From Pseudomonas sp. (GTDB lineage: Bacteria; Pseudomonadota; Gammaproteobacteria; Pseudomonadales; Pseudomonadaceae), in contig JAESUC010000157.1 in the NCBI GenBank assembly GCA_016763285.1, positions 1-64,000 on the forward strand: 64,000 bases of DNA, read 5' to 3'. The position numbers were made by a program, and so were the translations under genes. How positions within the stretch are numbered: the first letter of the stretch is position 1; each line of letters starts with the position of its first letter. The notes below the pieces were generated by a model. That model did no database searches, was not told the DNA's origin, and was given only the letters and a program-made list of their open reading frames with translations. Shown here one piece after another: positions 18,069-27,711 of this stretch.

Positions 18069-18971
18069 TTACTCCTGCTCTGCCTCGTCGACACCCTGGG
18101 ACAGGCTGTAGACATAGGCGGTGAGCATGTGGATCTTGTCCTCACCCAGGTGCGCCTGGGCAGGCATGTTACCGTTACGGCCATAGCGCAGGGTCTGCTG
18201 GATCTGCACCAGGCTGGAGCCATACAACCAGACGTCGTCGGTCAGGTTGGGGGAGCCGATCAGCTCGTTACCCTTGCCCTGCGGGCCGTGGCAGGCAACG
18301 CAGTTGGTGCTGAAGACCTGGGCGCCAAGCTTGGTGTCGACGCCATCGGTTTCCAGGCCAGCCAGTTCGCGAACATAGGCGGCAGTGCTGCGCACACCTT
18401 CGTCACCGATGATCGCCAGCCAGGCGGGCATGGCAGCCTGACGTCCCTGGACGAGGGTAGTGTGGATCTGCTCAGGCGAACCGCCCCAGATCCAGTCATT
18501 GTCGGTCAGGTTGGGGAAGCCGAAGGCACCGCGAGCGTCGGAACCGTGGCAGACCGAGCAGTTGATTGCGAACAGGCGCTGACCAATGCGCAGTGCGTCC
18601 GGATCCTTGGCCACTTCTTCAACCGGCATGTCCGAATAGTTGGCGAAGATCGGTGCGTACTGCTCACGTGCTGCAGTCACTTCCTGTTCGTACTGGCCGA
18701 CCTGGGTCCAGCCGAGGATGCCGGGGAACTTGCCCATACCTGGATAGAGAATCAGGTAGATAACGGCGAAAACGATCGTCGCCAGGAACAGCATGAACCA
18801 CCAGCGGGGCAGGGGGTTGTCATATTCCTCGATGCCGTCGAACGAATGACCCAGGGTTTCCTCGGTTTCTTCCGGCCGCTGGCCCTTGCGTGTGGCGAAC
18901 ATCAACCACAGCGTCAGACCCAGCATGATCAGGGTCAGGACAATGATGTATCCGCTCCAGAAATTACTCAT
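18069..18971 (-). CDS. ccoP: cbb3 cytochrome c oxidase subunit III (CcoP, dihaem)
   Basis: A 300-residue membrane dihaem cytochrome c. Two helices (about 6-26 and 57-77) flank the HSFDGIEEYDNPLPRWW motif characteristic of long CcoP. Haem-binding motifs are C138xxC141H142 and C224xxC227H228. It passes electrons from periplasmic cytochrome c4/c5 to CcoO. It overlaps ccoQ by 4 bp. Confidence 0.97.
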   Translation of the reverse strand: MSNFWSGYIIVLTLIMLGLTLWLMFATRKGQRPEETEETLGHSFDGIEEYDNPLPRWWFMLFLATIVFAVIYLILYPGMGKFPGILGWTQVGQYEQEVTAAREQYAPIFANYSDMPVEEVAKDPDALRIGQRLFAINCSVCHGSDARGAFGFPNLTDNDWIWGGSPEQIHTTLVQGRQAAMPAWLAIIGDEGVRSTAAYVRELAGLETDGVDTKLGAQVFSTNCVACHGPQGKGNELIGSPNLTDDVWLYGSSLVQIQQTLRYGRNGNMPAQAHLGEDKIHMLTAYVYSLSQGVDEAEQE

Positions 18972-19177
18972 TGCTTGCTACTCCTAGCGTCGTTCTTCTC
19001 ACTGGGCTTTTCTTCATTTTCAGGCTCTTTGGCTTCTTCAGGCTCGTCGGCGAAGGGCAGCTGCGCCGCTTCGTCGAAGTCCTTCTTCTTGTAGGAGCTA
19101 TAGGCCCACAGGGTCACGCCAATGAACGCCAACATCGCCAGGATGGTGGCTATTCCGCGCAAAGTATTGATATCCAT
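18968..19177 (-). CDS. ccoQ: cbb3 oxidase subunit CcoQ
   Basis: A 69-residue protein with one N-terminal helix (TLRGIATILAMLAFIGVTLWAYS) followed by KKKDFDEAAQLPFADE, the conserved CcoQ sequence. A charged Glu/Lys-rich tail follows. CcoQ stabilises the cbb3 complex. The 3' end overlaps ccoP by 4 bp, and ccoO ends 5 bp upstream. Confidence 0.95.
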   Translation of the reverse strand: MDINTLRGIATILAMLAFIGVTLWAYSSYKKKDFDEAAQLPFADEPEEAKEPENEEKPSEKNDARSSKQ

Positions 19178-19182
19178 GGCGA

Positions 19183-19791
19183 TTACCGACGATCCGAGAG
19201 TACAGTACCCAGGTGCTGCAGGTACGCAATCAGCGCGTCCATTTCGCTTACACCGCGGACCATTTCCTCTGCTCCGGCAATATCCTCATCGGTGTAGGGC
19301 ACGCCCAGGCGCTGCATGGCACGCAGCTTGTCGGCCGTGTCGTCGCCGGTCAGGGTGTTGCGCTGCAACCAGGGGTAGGCGGGCATCTTCGACTCGGGAA
19401 CCACGTCACGCGGGTTGATCAGGTGAGCACGATGCCAGTCGTCGGAGTAGCGCTGGCCAACACGGGCCAGGTCAGGACCGGTCCGCTTGGAGCCCCACAG
19501 GAACGGGTGTTCCCAGACGCTTTCACCGGCAACCGAGTAGTGACCGTAGCGCTCGGTCTCGGAACGGAAGGGGCGGACCATCTGCGAGTGGCAACCTACA
19601 CAGCCTTCACGGATGTAGATGTCACGGCCTTCCAGTTCAAGAGCGGTGTAAGGGCGCAGGCCCTCGATCGGCTGGGTCGTTTCCTGCTGGAAGAACAGCG
19701 GAACGATCTGAGTCAGGCCGCCGAAGCTGATTGCGATAACAATCAGCACGACCAGCAGGCCCAGGTTCTTTTCTACCAATTCATGCTTCAT
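19183..19791 (-). CDS. ccoO: cbb3 cytochrome c oxidase subunit II (CcoO, monohaem)
   Basis: A 202-residue membrane-anchored cytochrome c. One N-terminal helix (about 9-32) precedes the haem site C64xxC67H68 ([14 protein letters not shown]), with a probable Met axial ligand in SKMPAYPWL. Length is typical for CcoO (about 200). The gene is 11 bp after ccoN in the ccoNOQP operon. Confidence 0.97.
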   Translation of the reverse strand: MKHELVEKNLGLLVVLIVIAISFGGLTQIVPLFFQQETTQPIEGLRPYTALELEGRDIYIREGCVGCHSQMVRPFRSETERYGHYSVAGESVWEHPFLWGSKRTGPDLARVGQRYSDDWHRAHLINPRDVVPESKMPAYPWLQRNTLTGDDTADKLRAMQRLGVPYTDEDIAGAEEMVRGVSEMDALIAYLQHLGTVLSDRR

Positions 19792-19802
19792 CGATATTCT
19801 CC

Positions 19803-21230
19803 TCAGGCCATTTGCGCAGCGGCTTGTGCTTCAGCCGGCTGGTGTGCGCGAATGGTGCGCCAAACGTTGTATGCCATCAGGAACATGCCGATCAGGAAGA
19901 ACGCACCGCCGATCATGCGCACGATGTATCCCGGATGGCTGGCTTCCAGCGCCTCGACAAAGCTGTAGGTCAGGGTGCCGTCGACGTTTACTGCACGCCA
20001 CATCAAACCCTGGGTGATGCCGTTGACCCACATGGAGACGATGTACAGCACGGTACCGACGGTGGCGAGCCAGAAGTGCACGTTGATCAGGCCGACGCTG
20101 TACATTTCCTCGCGGCCGAAGACCTTCGGAATCATGTGGTACATGGCGCCGATGGAGATCATCGCAACCCAGCCCAGAGCGCCGGCGTGAACGTGGCCGA
20201 TGGTCCAGTCGGTGTAGTGGGACAGTGCGTTGACGGTCTTGATGGCCATCATCGGACCTTCAAAGGTGGACATGCCGTAGAACGCCAGGGAGACCACCAG
20301 AAAGCGCAGGATCGGATCGGTGCGCAGTTTGTGCCAGGCGCCCGAGAGCGTCATCATGCCGTTGATCATGCCGCCCCAGCTGGGAGCCAGCAGGATCAGT
20401 GACATCACCATGCCCAGCGATTGTGCCCAGTCAGGCAGGGCGGTGTAATGCAGGTGGTGCGGACCGGCCCAGATATAGATCGCGATCAGTGCCCAGAAAT
20501 GCACGATCGACAGGCGATAGGAGTAGATCGGACGGTTGGCCTGCTTGGGGACGAAGTAGTACATCATGCCCAGGAAGCCCGCAGTCAGGTAGAAGCCCAC
20601 CGCATTGTGACCGTACCACCACTGGATCATCGCATCCGTCGCGCCCGAGTACAGCGAGTAGGATTTGAACAGCGACACCGGCATCGCCATGCTGTTGACG
20701 ATGTGCAGCACGGCAACGGTGATGATGAAGGCACCGAAGAACCAATTGCCCACATAGATGTGCTTCATCTTGCGCTTCATGACTGTGCCGAAGAACAGCA
20801 GCGCGTAGGACACCCAGACTATCGCGATCAGAATATCGATCGGCCACTCGAGCTCGGCGTATTCCTTGGTAGAGGTGAAGCCCAGCGGCAAGGTAACGGC
20901 CGCGAGCACAATGACTGCTTGCCATCCCCAGAACACGAATGCGGCGAGACCGTCAGACATCAGCCTGGCCTGAGAGGTGCGCTGGACGATGTACAGCGAG
21001 GTGCCCATCAGCGCGCAACCACCGAATGCAAAGATAACCGCATTGGTGTGAAGCGGGCGCAGGCGACCAAAACTCGTCCAGGGCAGGTCAAAGTTCAGGG
21101 CCGGCCAGACAAGCTGGGCCGCAAGAAATACACCTAAGGCCATACCAACAATACCCCAGATGACCGTCATGACGGCAAACTGGCGTACTACCTTGTAGTT
21201 ATAGGCTGTCGAAGTGGTAGCTGTGCTCAT
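19803..21230 (-). CDS. ccoN: cbb3 cytochrome c oxidase subunit I (CcoN)
   Basis: A 475-residue haem-copper oxidase catalytic subunit with 12 membrane helices. Histidine ligand regions are visible: [12 protein letters not shown] (low-spin haem b), [10 protein letters not shown] (CuB), [13 protein letters not shown] (CuB pair) and [12 protein letters not shown] (haem b3/b). It reduces O2 to water with high affinity at the inner membrane. The start [19 protein letters not shown] (ATG 21228-21230) is the family start; a longer in-frame extension overlaps the promoter. An ANR box lies 78 bp upstream. Confidence 0.97.
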   Translation of the reverse strand: MSTATTSTAYNYKVVRQFAVMTVIWGIVGMALGVFLAAQLVWPALNFDLPWTSFGRLRPLHTNAVIFAFGGCALMGTSLYIVQRTSQARLMSDGLAAFVFWGWQAVIVLAAVTLPLGFTSTKEYAELEWPIDILIAIVWVSYALLFFGTVMKRKMKHIYVGNWFFGAFIITVAVLHIVNSMAMPVSLFKSYSLYSGATDAMIQWWYGHNAVGFYLTAGFLGMMYYFVPKQANRPIYSYRLSIVHFWALIAIYIWAGPHHLHYTALPDWAQSLGMVMSLILLAPSWGGMINGMMTLSGAWHKLRTDPILRFLVVSLAFYGMSTFEGPMMAIKTVNALSHYTDWTIGHVHAGALGWVAMISIGAMYHMIPKVFGREEMYSVGLINVHFWLATVGTVLYIVSMWVNGITQGLMWRAVNVDGTLTYSFVEALEASHPGYIVRMIGGAFFLIGMFLMAYNVWRTIRAHQPAEAQAAAQMA

Positions 21231-21279
21231 GCGAGATTCCACGGATAGCAATGGGTTTATGGGTTCTGAAGCGGCGGCA

Positions 21280-21321
21280 AGTATGAGCAAAGCTTCCCTC
21301 CATTGCAATGACACAGGTCAA
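21280..21321 (-). promoter_or_regulatory. class II ANR-dependent promoter of ccoNOQP
   Basis: On the minus strand TTGAC-CTGT-GTCAT (21308-21321) matches the ANR/FNR box TTGAT-N4-ATCAA in 7 of 10 positions. A -10-like CATACT sits at 21280-21285, 32 bp from box centre to centre, the geometry expected when the box is centred near -41.5. The predicted start is near 21273, giving a leader of about 43 nt. The rest of the 364-bp gap (21231-21594) shows no gene. Confidence 0.6.
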
Positions 21322-21594
21322 GGTATCAGCTGGTTGCGACCGCTCTGGCCGGCCAACAGAGACCTCTTGTGTGCAGCCACAATGACGAGGAAAAACGGCT
21401 TTTTCCCTATCCGCCTGCATAGCGCAAGACTGGAAACCGACCCTGATATGTAGTTGTATGGTCGGCCCCTCTCGATCCATTTTTCGGGACCTGAAGAGGG
21501 CTACAGCAAGCTTAGTGGTCACAGCGTCATATGTGAAGTGAATACCCCTGACGAGTGCGTGGCATCTTGTCGCAGCAGGACAGAGGAACAAACC

Positions 21595-22233
21595 GTGCCG
21601 AACCTTTCCACCCTGCACACGCCTGCCGCTGGCCGGCATCGCGGTACGCTGCTGCTCGCCCATGGCGCCGGCGCGCCGATGGACAGTGATTACATGCAGA
21701 CCCTTGCTGCCGCGCTGGGCGGCCAGGGGCTGGCAGTGGTGCGATTCGAATTCCCGTACATGCAGGTGCGGCGGGAGAACGGCAGACGATCCCCGCCGAA
21801 CCCCATGCCGCGTCTGCTCGACTCCCTGCGCGAGCACTGGCAGGCGTTGGCCGCGGCGCACAGCGGGCCGCTGCTGGTGGGCGGCAAGTCCATGGGCGGC
21901 AGGGTGGCCAGCATGCTCGCCGACGAGCTGGGCGCGTCGGGCCTGCTGTGCTTCGGGTATCCGTTCCATCCTCCGCGCAAGCCGGAGAAGACCCGCGTGG
22001 AACATCTGGCGCAGCTGAAAACGCCCGCTCTGCTCCTGCAGGGGACCCGCGACCCGTTCGGCGGGCCTGAGGAGGTGCACGGCTACGCGTTGTCACCCGT
22101 TGTGGAGATGCACTGGCTGGAGACCGCCGATCACGACTTCAAGCCGCTCAAGCGCAGCGGCTTCAGTCAAACCATGATGATCGAACAGGCGGCGCGGGCG
22201 GCCGCCCTGTTCTGTGACCGACAGCTGGGCTGA
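21595..22233 (+). CDS. alpha/beta hydrolase of KANL3/Tex30 type
   Basis: A 212-residue hydrolase with N-terminal LLLAHGAGAPMDSDYM, nucleophile elbow GGKSMGGR (Ser99), acid-loop GTRDPFGG and histidine in ADHDFKPL. This is the compact family annotated as KANL3/Tex30 or dienelactone-hydrolase-like; the substrate is unknown. A GTG start at 21595 is chosen because AGAGGAAC lies 5 nt upstream. In-frame ATGs at 21454 and elsewhere would run into the ccoN promoter region. Orientation is divergent from ccoN and convergent with the chemoreceptor gene. Confidence 0.85.
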   Translation: MPNLSTLHTPAAGRHRGTLLLAHGAGAPMDSDYMQTLAAALGGQGLAVVRFEFPYMQVRRENGRRSPPNPMPRLLDSLREHWQALAAAHSGPLLVGGKSMGGRVASMLADELGASGLLCFGYPFHPPRKPEKTRVEHLAQLKTPALLLQGTRDPFGGPEEVHGYALSPVVEMHWLETADHDFKPLKRSGFSQTMMIEQAARAAALFCDRQLG

Positions 22234-22254
22234 GCCCGGGCTGCCGGCCAGGGC

Positions 22255-23973
22255 CTACACGCCCAGGGCCTGGGGTAGCACGCCTGCACTCAGTGTGCCC
22301 CAGCGGCGGCCATTGACCTCAAGCGGTACGTAAAGCACAAAGACGATGGTGGTGGTCCCCGGCAGGACGAAACTGCCCATCCCCAGATGCTCGACCCTGT
22401 TGAGATTGTCCAGTTCCCAGCCCTTGGCGACCACGAAGCGCTTGTGCATGCTCTTGGCTGCGTCCACCCGCGGATCGCCGGTGGGCTCCTGGGAGGTGAC
22501 GCTGCGACTGGCTCCCAGGTAACCATGGTCGTCCGTGGCTACAATGTAGATGACGCCGTCCTGGCCCTGCGAGTCCCACTGGTCGAACAGCGGTTGCACG
22601 CGCTTGCGATAGGCATCGGCCCAGCTCACATCGTGCTTGGGCGGGTTGGTTCCGGGTATCGGCGTGTAGTGCCGGTCGAACACGTTCACGCCCTGCTTGA
22701 GCAGATCGGCCAGCTCCGCCTCGATGATATGGCGGCGGGCCATCAACTTGTCGGTGGCGGCCTCAAGGTTGCCCTGGCCCAGACGGAAGCGGCACAGTAC
22801 CTGCAGAATCTGGTTGGTATTTTCCCGCTGGATATCGGTCTGTTTCTGGCTCTCGCCCATGCCCTTGCTGATGGTCAGGCTCAGATCGCGAATGGCGGTG
22901 CCATGCTCGTGGGTTTCGCCGTTGGTCACGGTGAGCTGCTCCAGGGCACTGCTGACCATGAGCAGGTCGTCATTGGCTTTCTGGAAGTCGGAGACCATTT
23001 TCTCGAACTGATCCGCAGCGGTGCTTACCGCAATGCCGGCGTGTTCGGATTGCTCCTGCATGGCCTGGGTCTGCTGATCTGCTCCGGACATGGCCGTGAG
23101 CATCTGCTCCATGAGTTGCCCGATCTGGTCGGCCGCGCTACCTACCTTAATAGACAGATTGCGCACCTCGTCCGCGACCACGGCAAATCCGCGACCCTGC
23201 TCACCGGCCCGCGCCGCCTCGATCGCCGCGTTGAGCGCCAGCATGTTGGTCTGGGCGGAAAAGTCCTGCACGGTCTTGAGGATCTGCCGAATCTGGCCAG
23301 AGGTATTGCCCAGAGCGGTGATGTTTTCCTTGAAGCCGGCCATGGAATGGCTGATCTGCTGCATCTGTTCCCTGGCGGTGCCCAGCTGCTCGCTGGATTC
23401 GCGGGCCACGTCAAGATTGCGCGTGTTCATCCGGGTGATGTCCGTGGTCCGGCCGGTGACGTCCTGCAGAGCACTGGTGGTCTGTTCGGTTGCCTGGAAG
23501 ATGAGTTCGGACAGTCCCTGCTGTTTCTTCGCATCCCCCGCAGCCTGATCAGCCAGCAGCCGACTTTGCGCCGAAGTAAAGGCGATCCGCACGCACTGTT
23601 GCTGCAAGCTCACCATCATGTCGCGCAGGCGAGCGGTGAGGGCGTCAATCTGCTGTACCCCGGAAGCACCTGCAGCGCGTTCCGCAGCGGGCGCCGAAAG
23701 ATCCAGGGTGGCGCCATCCATGGCCTGCAGGCGCTGCATGAGCGGGCCGTTGTCAGATCCGCCGCGGCGGGTCTGCCAGGTCAGCAGCAGGGCCACGGGT
23801 GCCAGCACCAGGGTCAGACCGAACAGTAACCCCGAGGTCTGCCACAGCAGGATCGCAACAAAGGCGATCTGGCAGATCATCAAGACAACGAAGGGGACAA
23901 CGGGCGAAATGGGGGGAGACTCTGCCGATACACCGGCGATGTGCTCCTTTCCTGAAGCGGCTTGATTTTTCAT
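22255..23973 (-). CDS. methyl-accepting chemotaxis protein with C-terminal sensory-like domain
   Basis: A 572-residue chemoreceptor. Two closely spaced helices (about 24-63) are joined by almost no periplasmic loop, so the N-terminus cannot hold an external ligand domain. A HAMP-like linker leads into the MCP signalling domain with the hairpin tip [22 protein letters not shown]. After the coiled coil, about 140 C-terminal residues ([17 protein letters not shown] onward) form an additional globular domain that may be a cytoplasmic sensor. It is a single gene, convergent with the small hydrolase (21 bp gap). Confidence 0.9.
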   Translation of the reverse strand: MKNQAASGKEHIAGVSAESPPISPVVPFVVLMICQIAFVAILLWQTSGLLFGLTLVLAPVALLLTWQTRRGGSDNGPLMQRLQAMDGATLDLSAPAAERAAGASGVQQIDALTARLRDMMVSLQQQCVRIAFTSAQSRLLADQAAGDAKKQQGLSELIFQATEQTTSALQDVTGRTTDITRMNTRNLDVARESSEQLGTAREQMQQISHSMAGFKENITALGNTSGQIRQILKTVQDFSAQTNMLALNAAIEAARAGEQGRGFAVVADEVRNLSIKVGSAADQIGQLMEQMLTAMSGADQQTQAMQEQSEHAGIAVSTAADQFEKMVSDFQKANDDLLMVSSALEQLTVTNGETHEHGTAIRDLSLTISKGMGESQKQTDIQRENTNQILQVLCRFRLGQGNLEAATDKLMARRHIIEAELADLLKQGVNVFDRHYTPIPGTNPPKHDVSWADAYRKRVQPLFDQWDSQGQDGVIYIVATDDHGYLGASRSVTSQEPTGDPRVDAAKSMHKRFVVAKGWELDNLNRVEHLGMGSFVLPGTTTIVFVLYVPLEVNGRRWGTLSAGVLPQALGV

Positions 23974-24143
23974 GTCTTCCTCAGCGCAGCAATATAGCCA
24001 TCTTTTATTATTCGGTCGCCGTTGCGGGCTACCCGTGCGGAGTATAAAACGATAAGAACGCTCCGTACCGAGGTTATCGGCCGGGAGCGGGGATCTATTA
24101 GCGGTTATTGTGCCAATTTAGTGACCGAACAGGTACTGATCGG

Positions 24144-24170
24144 GCCTGTGCCGGCGGTGCCGGCACAGGC
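24144..24170 (-). terminator. hairpin downstream of TRAP large permease gene
   Basis: Perfect 12-bp inverted repeat (GCCTGTGCCGGC / GCCGGCACAGGC, 3-nt loop) immediately after the stop of the minus-strand permease gene. No T-run follows, so it is either a factor-assisted terminator or an mRNA end stabiliser. Confidence 0.55.
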
Positions 24171-24172
24171 TG

Positions 24173-25453
24173 CTAGTTGGCCAGGGAAGGGAGCCAGAGC
24201 GAGATGGACGGGAACATGATCAGCACTACCGTTGCCAGGAGCAGTATCAGGATGAACGGTGGTGTGCCCTTGATCACGTCGAAATAGGGTCTGCGAAATA
24301 CCGCCATGGCAGTGAAAATGTCGCAGCCGAACGGCGGTGTGGCCGAGCCGATGGCCGCCTGCAGCGTGACAATGACACCGACGTGAATGGGGTCTAGGCC
24401 GGCGATCTCGACGGCCGGCTTGAACAGCGGCGTGAGAATCAGAATCACCACGATCGGATCCACGAACATGCAGCCGATGAAGAATGAGATGGCTATCAGG
24501 CCCAGTACCAGGGTGGGGCTGTCACCTATGGATTCGATGACCGGACCGAGGATGGCCTGGGGAATGCCGGCAAACGAAATGGTATAGGTGAACGCATTGC
24601 CCGCAGCGACAAGAATGAACACCACGCCTGTTATCAGGCCGGTCGACAGCGCGATATCCCAGAGTTCGCTGACCTTTACCGAGCGCAGGACCAAGACCTC
24701 CAACACCAGCGCGTAGAGAACGGCGATGGCCGCAGCCTCCGTAGGACTGAACAGACCGCCATAGATGCCCCCGACCACGACCACCGGGAATCCCAGGGGC
24801 AGCAGCGCCTTCTTCAGCGCCTCCCAGCGCATCAGCCAGCTGGCGCGCTCTTCCGGCTCGATACCCATGCGGATCGAACCGATCCAGCAATAGGCCGAGA
24901 ACATCACCAGAATCAGAAAGCCGGGCAGGATGCCGGCAATGAACAGGTCCCCGATAGAGGCCCCTGAAACAACCCCGTAGATGATCATGCCGATACTCGG
25001 CGGAATCAGCAGGGCAATGTCACTGGCGTTGATGATCAGAGCGATGCTGAAGGCGTCGGAGTAACCCTTCTGCAGCAGTTTGGGGCGCATTGGGCCGCCC
25101 ATGGCCACCACGGTCGCCTGGGTCGAGCCTGAGACGGCGCCGAACAGGGTGCAGCCGGCGGCGGTGGTGATCGGCAGGCCGCCGCGCAGGTGGCCGACGA
25201 AGGTCTGCACCAGGTCCAGCAGGCGGTTGGCCGTGTGGCCCCGGGTCATCAGATCGGCTGCAAAGATGAACAGCGGTACCGCGGCCAACGCCCAGGACTG
25301 CACGCCACTGATCATCTGCCCCATCAGCAGGCCCACGTTGCCCATGTCCAACACCAGAAAGAGCAGCATCAGGCTGGCGATTAACAGCGGCACCATCATC
25401 GGGAAGCCGAGTAGCAAGAGCACGATCATCGTCCCGATAATGATACTCAGCAT
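24173..25453 (-). CDS. dctM: TRAP transporter large permease (DctM family)
   Basis: A 426-residue protein with about 12 helices, the normal DctM length. Signatures include FPMMVPLLIASLMLLF at the N-terminus, GAVSGSTQATVVAMGG and the C-terminal IGSATPPFGCDIFTAMAVF, the Na+-binding/GSATPP region. It uses a sodium gradient to import a carboxylate-like solute with DctQ and the periplasmic binding protein. The gene follows dctQ by 15 bp. Confidence 0.95.
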   Translation of the reverse strand: MLSIIIGTMIVLLLLGFPMMVPLLIASLMLLFLVLDMGNVGLLMGQMISGVQSWALAAVPLFIFAADLMTRGHTANRLLDLVQTFVGHLRGGLPITTAAGCTLFGAVSGSTQATVVAMGGPMRPKLLQKGYSDAFSIALIINASDIALLIPPSIGMIIYGVVSGASIGDLFIAGILPGFLILVMFSAYCWIGSIRMGIEPEERASWLMRWEALKKALLPLGFPVVVVGGIYGGLFSPTEAAAIAVLYALVLEVLVLRSVKVSELWDIALSTGLITGVVFILVAAGNAFTYTISFAGIPQAILGPVIESIGDSPTLVLGLIAISFFIGCMFVDPIVVILILTPLFKPAVEIAGLDPIHVGVIVTLQAAIGSATPPFGCDIFTAMAVFRRPYFDVIKGTPPFILILLLATVVLIMFPSISLWLPSLAN

Positions 25454-25468
25454 GCGTATGTCGCCCGT

Positions 25469-26059
25469 TCAGATAGCGTCAACATCCACCTCCTCATAGC
25501 GTTCCTTCTCATTGAAGGAGCGGTAGATGTCCCTGGAAATCAGATTGCGCACAGCGGTCAGCCAGTACTGTATGCCGGCCAGGGCAAAGCCGATCGGGGC
25601 GACCAGATAGGGAATCCACAGCGGGATCTGCAGGGCCGAGGACGTGCGGCCGCGTGACTGGATCGCCTCCACGTAATCCCACGCGTGCCAGCAGAAATAG
25701 AACATCAGGGCACCGGTGAGCAGGCTGATGGTGACCAGCGCCGCCTTGCGCCAGAGCCCGCGAAGCTGATCGTACAATGCCGACATGCAGATGTGCCGGG
25801 CCTTGCGCACGCCATAGCCGAGGCCGGCGAAGGTGATGATCACCATGCTCATCTGGGTCAGCTCCACCTGACCGGTTACCCCGGTGCTGAACAGCTGGCG
25901 GCCAATCACATGCACAATCAACATGCCGGCTACAAATAGGACCGTACACCCGAGGATGCCTTCCTCGATGTACTCGGCCAAACGGTCAAGCACCGAGAAT
26001 ACCCGCTTCGCGGCAAGCTTTACCTTGTGAGCGGCTGACGTGTCATCGCTCCCGGGCAT
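25469..26059 (-). CDS. dctQ: TRAP transporter small permease (DctQ family)
   Basis: A 196-residue four-helix membrane protein with the conserved N-terminal segment VIGRQLFSTGVTGQVELTQ and the GYGVRKARHICMSALYD loop typical of DctQ. The start MPGSDDTSAAHKV (ATG 26057-26059, AGGAT upstream) replaces a longer in-frame start with no family-like sequence. It is cotranscribed with dctM and divergent from the binding-protein gene 203 bp away. Confidence 0.93.
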   Translation of the reverse strand: MPGSDDTSAAHKVKLAAKRVFSVLDRLAEYIEEGILGCTVLFVAGMLIVHVIGRQLFSTGVTGQVELTQMSMVIITFAGLGYGVRKARHICMSALYDQLRGLWRKAALVTISLLTGALMFYFCWHAWDYVEAIQSRGRTSSALQIPLWIPYLVAPIGFALAGIQYWLTAVRNLISRDIYRSFNEKERYEEVDVDAI

Positions 26060-26262
26060 GGAAGTATCCTTTGCTGCGCCGGGCCCGCCAGTCGCGGAGC
26101 CGCAGCCTTTTTTCGTTGCGCGCCAGCGCTCTATCCCTCTGGCCCGGTGAATGTTCCCTTTTTCAACATAGCGCATCTGCATTGTATTTGCACAACATGG
26201 ACAAGCCCCGGTCATGTGTTATGGTTTGATAGTTAACCAGAACAATTCAGGAGGAGCGTTCC

Positions 26263-27414
26263 ATGAAATTGCGTAATGGATTCATAGGTATGGCTGCACT
26301 GGCCCTTGCCGCCTGCGGTGGCGACGAGCCAGAGACCGCGGCACCCGAAACGGCAGCAGCCGAGCCTGCCGAGACCACGGTGCAGACCTGGCGCATTGGT
26401 CTGGAAGAGATTGAAGGCAGTGTGCAGTATGAATATGGCGCGAAATTCGCCGAACTGATCAACGAGAAGACCGACGGCGAAGTGGAAGTCAAACTGTTCC
26501 CCTACGGTCAGCTCGGCGGGCTCACCGATATCTATGACCAGGTGCAGGCCGGCGCGATCGAACTGGCATTCGGCTCCGGCTTTCTCGGGGGCACAGTGCC
26601 CGAATCGCAGCTGTTCAGCCTGAATTTCGTTCTGACCGACGACGAGCAGACCAACACCGAGATCCTCAATGATCCGGCATTCCGCCAACATCCCGACCTG
26701 GTCGAAGCCTTCAACGAGCGTGATCTGCATCCACTGGCTATCGTGCCCGAGGGCTGGCAGGTATGGAGCGCGAACAAGGCCATCCGCACACCGGAGGATT
26801 TCGATGGCATGGCTATCCGCACCATGGATAATCGCCTGTTGCGTGAAACCTACAGCGCCTATGGCGCCGATCCGACCACCATGGAATACGGTGAGCTGTT
26901 CAGCGGCATGCAGCTGGGCCAGCTTGATGGCAACATCCAGCCGGTGTTTGCCCACCAGGAGATGGACTTCTATCAGGTCCAGGACTACCTGATCTTTGCC
27001 AACCAGGCCCAGTTCATTGCCACGTTCATGGCCAATCAGGATTGGTACGAAGGCCTGTCGCAGGAATACAAGGAGGCCGTTGACGAGAGCGTTGTCGAGC
27101 TGATCCCCTACATCCATGACGTGCAGGAGCGTCTGAACGAAGAGCGCCTGGATATCATCACGGAGAACAGCGACATCGAACTCGTCTACCTGACGCCTGA
27201 GGAGCGTGCGGCGTTCCGTGAGCTCAGCCTGCCGGTCCGTGACACCTTTGCCGAGATGGTGGGTGAGCGTGGTGCTCGTCTGATGACGGTACTGATCGAC
27301 CTGGTGGATGAAGCCGAGACGCAGGGCGCTACCGAGGAAGAGGGCGCCGAGATGGCCGAGGCGACCGAAGCCGAGGATGCGACCATGGAAGAAACCGAAG
27401 CGGCAGTCGAGTAA
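26263..27414 (+). CDS. dctP: TRAP transporter solute-binding lipoprotein (DctP family)
   Basis: A 383-residue DctP-type binding protein. The N-terminus has a lipobox (ALALAAC), so Cys18 is probably lipidated, unusual because most DctP proteins are soluble periplasmic proteins. A short Ala/Pro/Glu linker precedes the binding domain. The signature Arg-containing segment GMAIRTMDNRLLRETYSAYGA (about 180-200) normally clamps a carboxylate. After about residue 345 an extra acidic tail rich in Glu/Ala/Thr extends past the usual family end. A strong Shine-Dalgarno (AGGAGGAG) precedes the ATG. It diverges from dctQM. Confidence 0.93.
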   Translation: MKLRNGFIGMAALALAACGGDEPETAAPETAAAEPAETTVQTWRIGLEEIEGSVQYEYGAKFAELINEKTDGEVEVKLFPYGQLGGLTDIYDQVQAGAIELAFGSGFLGGTVPESQLFSLNFVLTDDEQTNTEILNDPAFRQHPDLVEAFNERDLHPLAIVPEGWQVWSANKAIRTPEDFDGMAIRTMDNRLLRETYSAYGADPTTMEYGELFSGMQLGQLDGNIQPVFAHQEMDFYQVQDYLIFANQAQFIATFMANQDWYEGLSQEYKEAVDESVVELIPYIHDVQERLNEERLDIITENSDIELVYLTPEERAAFRELSLPVRDTFAEMVGERGARLMTVLIDLVDEAETQGATEEEGAEMAEATEAEDATMEETEAAVE

Positions 27415-27432
27415 TCGGCTACCGCCGTTATC

Positions 27433-27527
27433 TGGCGGAAGGGAATAGGAGTCGAACCTACCAGACGCGCCTTGCGCATCTCACCGGGTTTGAAATCCGA
27501 GCGCCCCACCGGGGACGATGCCCTTCC
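27433..27527 (-). tRNA. selC: tRNA-Sec (selenocysteine, anticodon UCA)
   Basis: The minus strand gives a 95-nt selenocysteine tRNA with encoded CCA: an 8-bp acceptor stem beginning GGAAGGG, an anticodon loop TTTCAAA containing TCA, a long variable arm and the T-loop GGTTCGACTCC. The base pair closing the anticodon loop is A-C, a mismatch compared with the paired E. coli form. Its presence implies that selenoproteins and selA/selB/selD exist elsewhere in the genome, as none is in this window. Confidence 0.95.
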
Positions 27528-27553
27528 GTTGGCCGCTAGGCTAGCATAGAGAA

Positions 27554-27585
27554 GGCGACAGGCCGCAAGCCCGTCGCCTTTTTTT
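27554..27585 (+). terminator. Rho-independent terminator
   Basis: GGCGAC (27554-27559) and GTCGCC (27573-27578) form a stem, extended by GGC-type pairs in the loop, followed by seven T residues on the plus strand. It would stop transcripts arriving from the TRAP binding-protein gene across the tRNA locus before apbC. Confidence 0.75.
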
Positions 27586-27711
27586 GTGCGCCGTCTTCCG
27601 TTGCGGTCAGATGTAACGTCTTGACCGCGCGGATCGCTTTCGTTTCGGCCTTTCACGCAGCAAGGTCCGCCAGTACGATAGAGTCCATTCTTTAGTTTTC
27701 ACGGATTAGCT

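Noticed and set aside
22387..23829. 480-codon plus-strand ORF opposite the chemoreceptor gene
   Set aside because: Antisense to a clear MCP; no family-like sequence.
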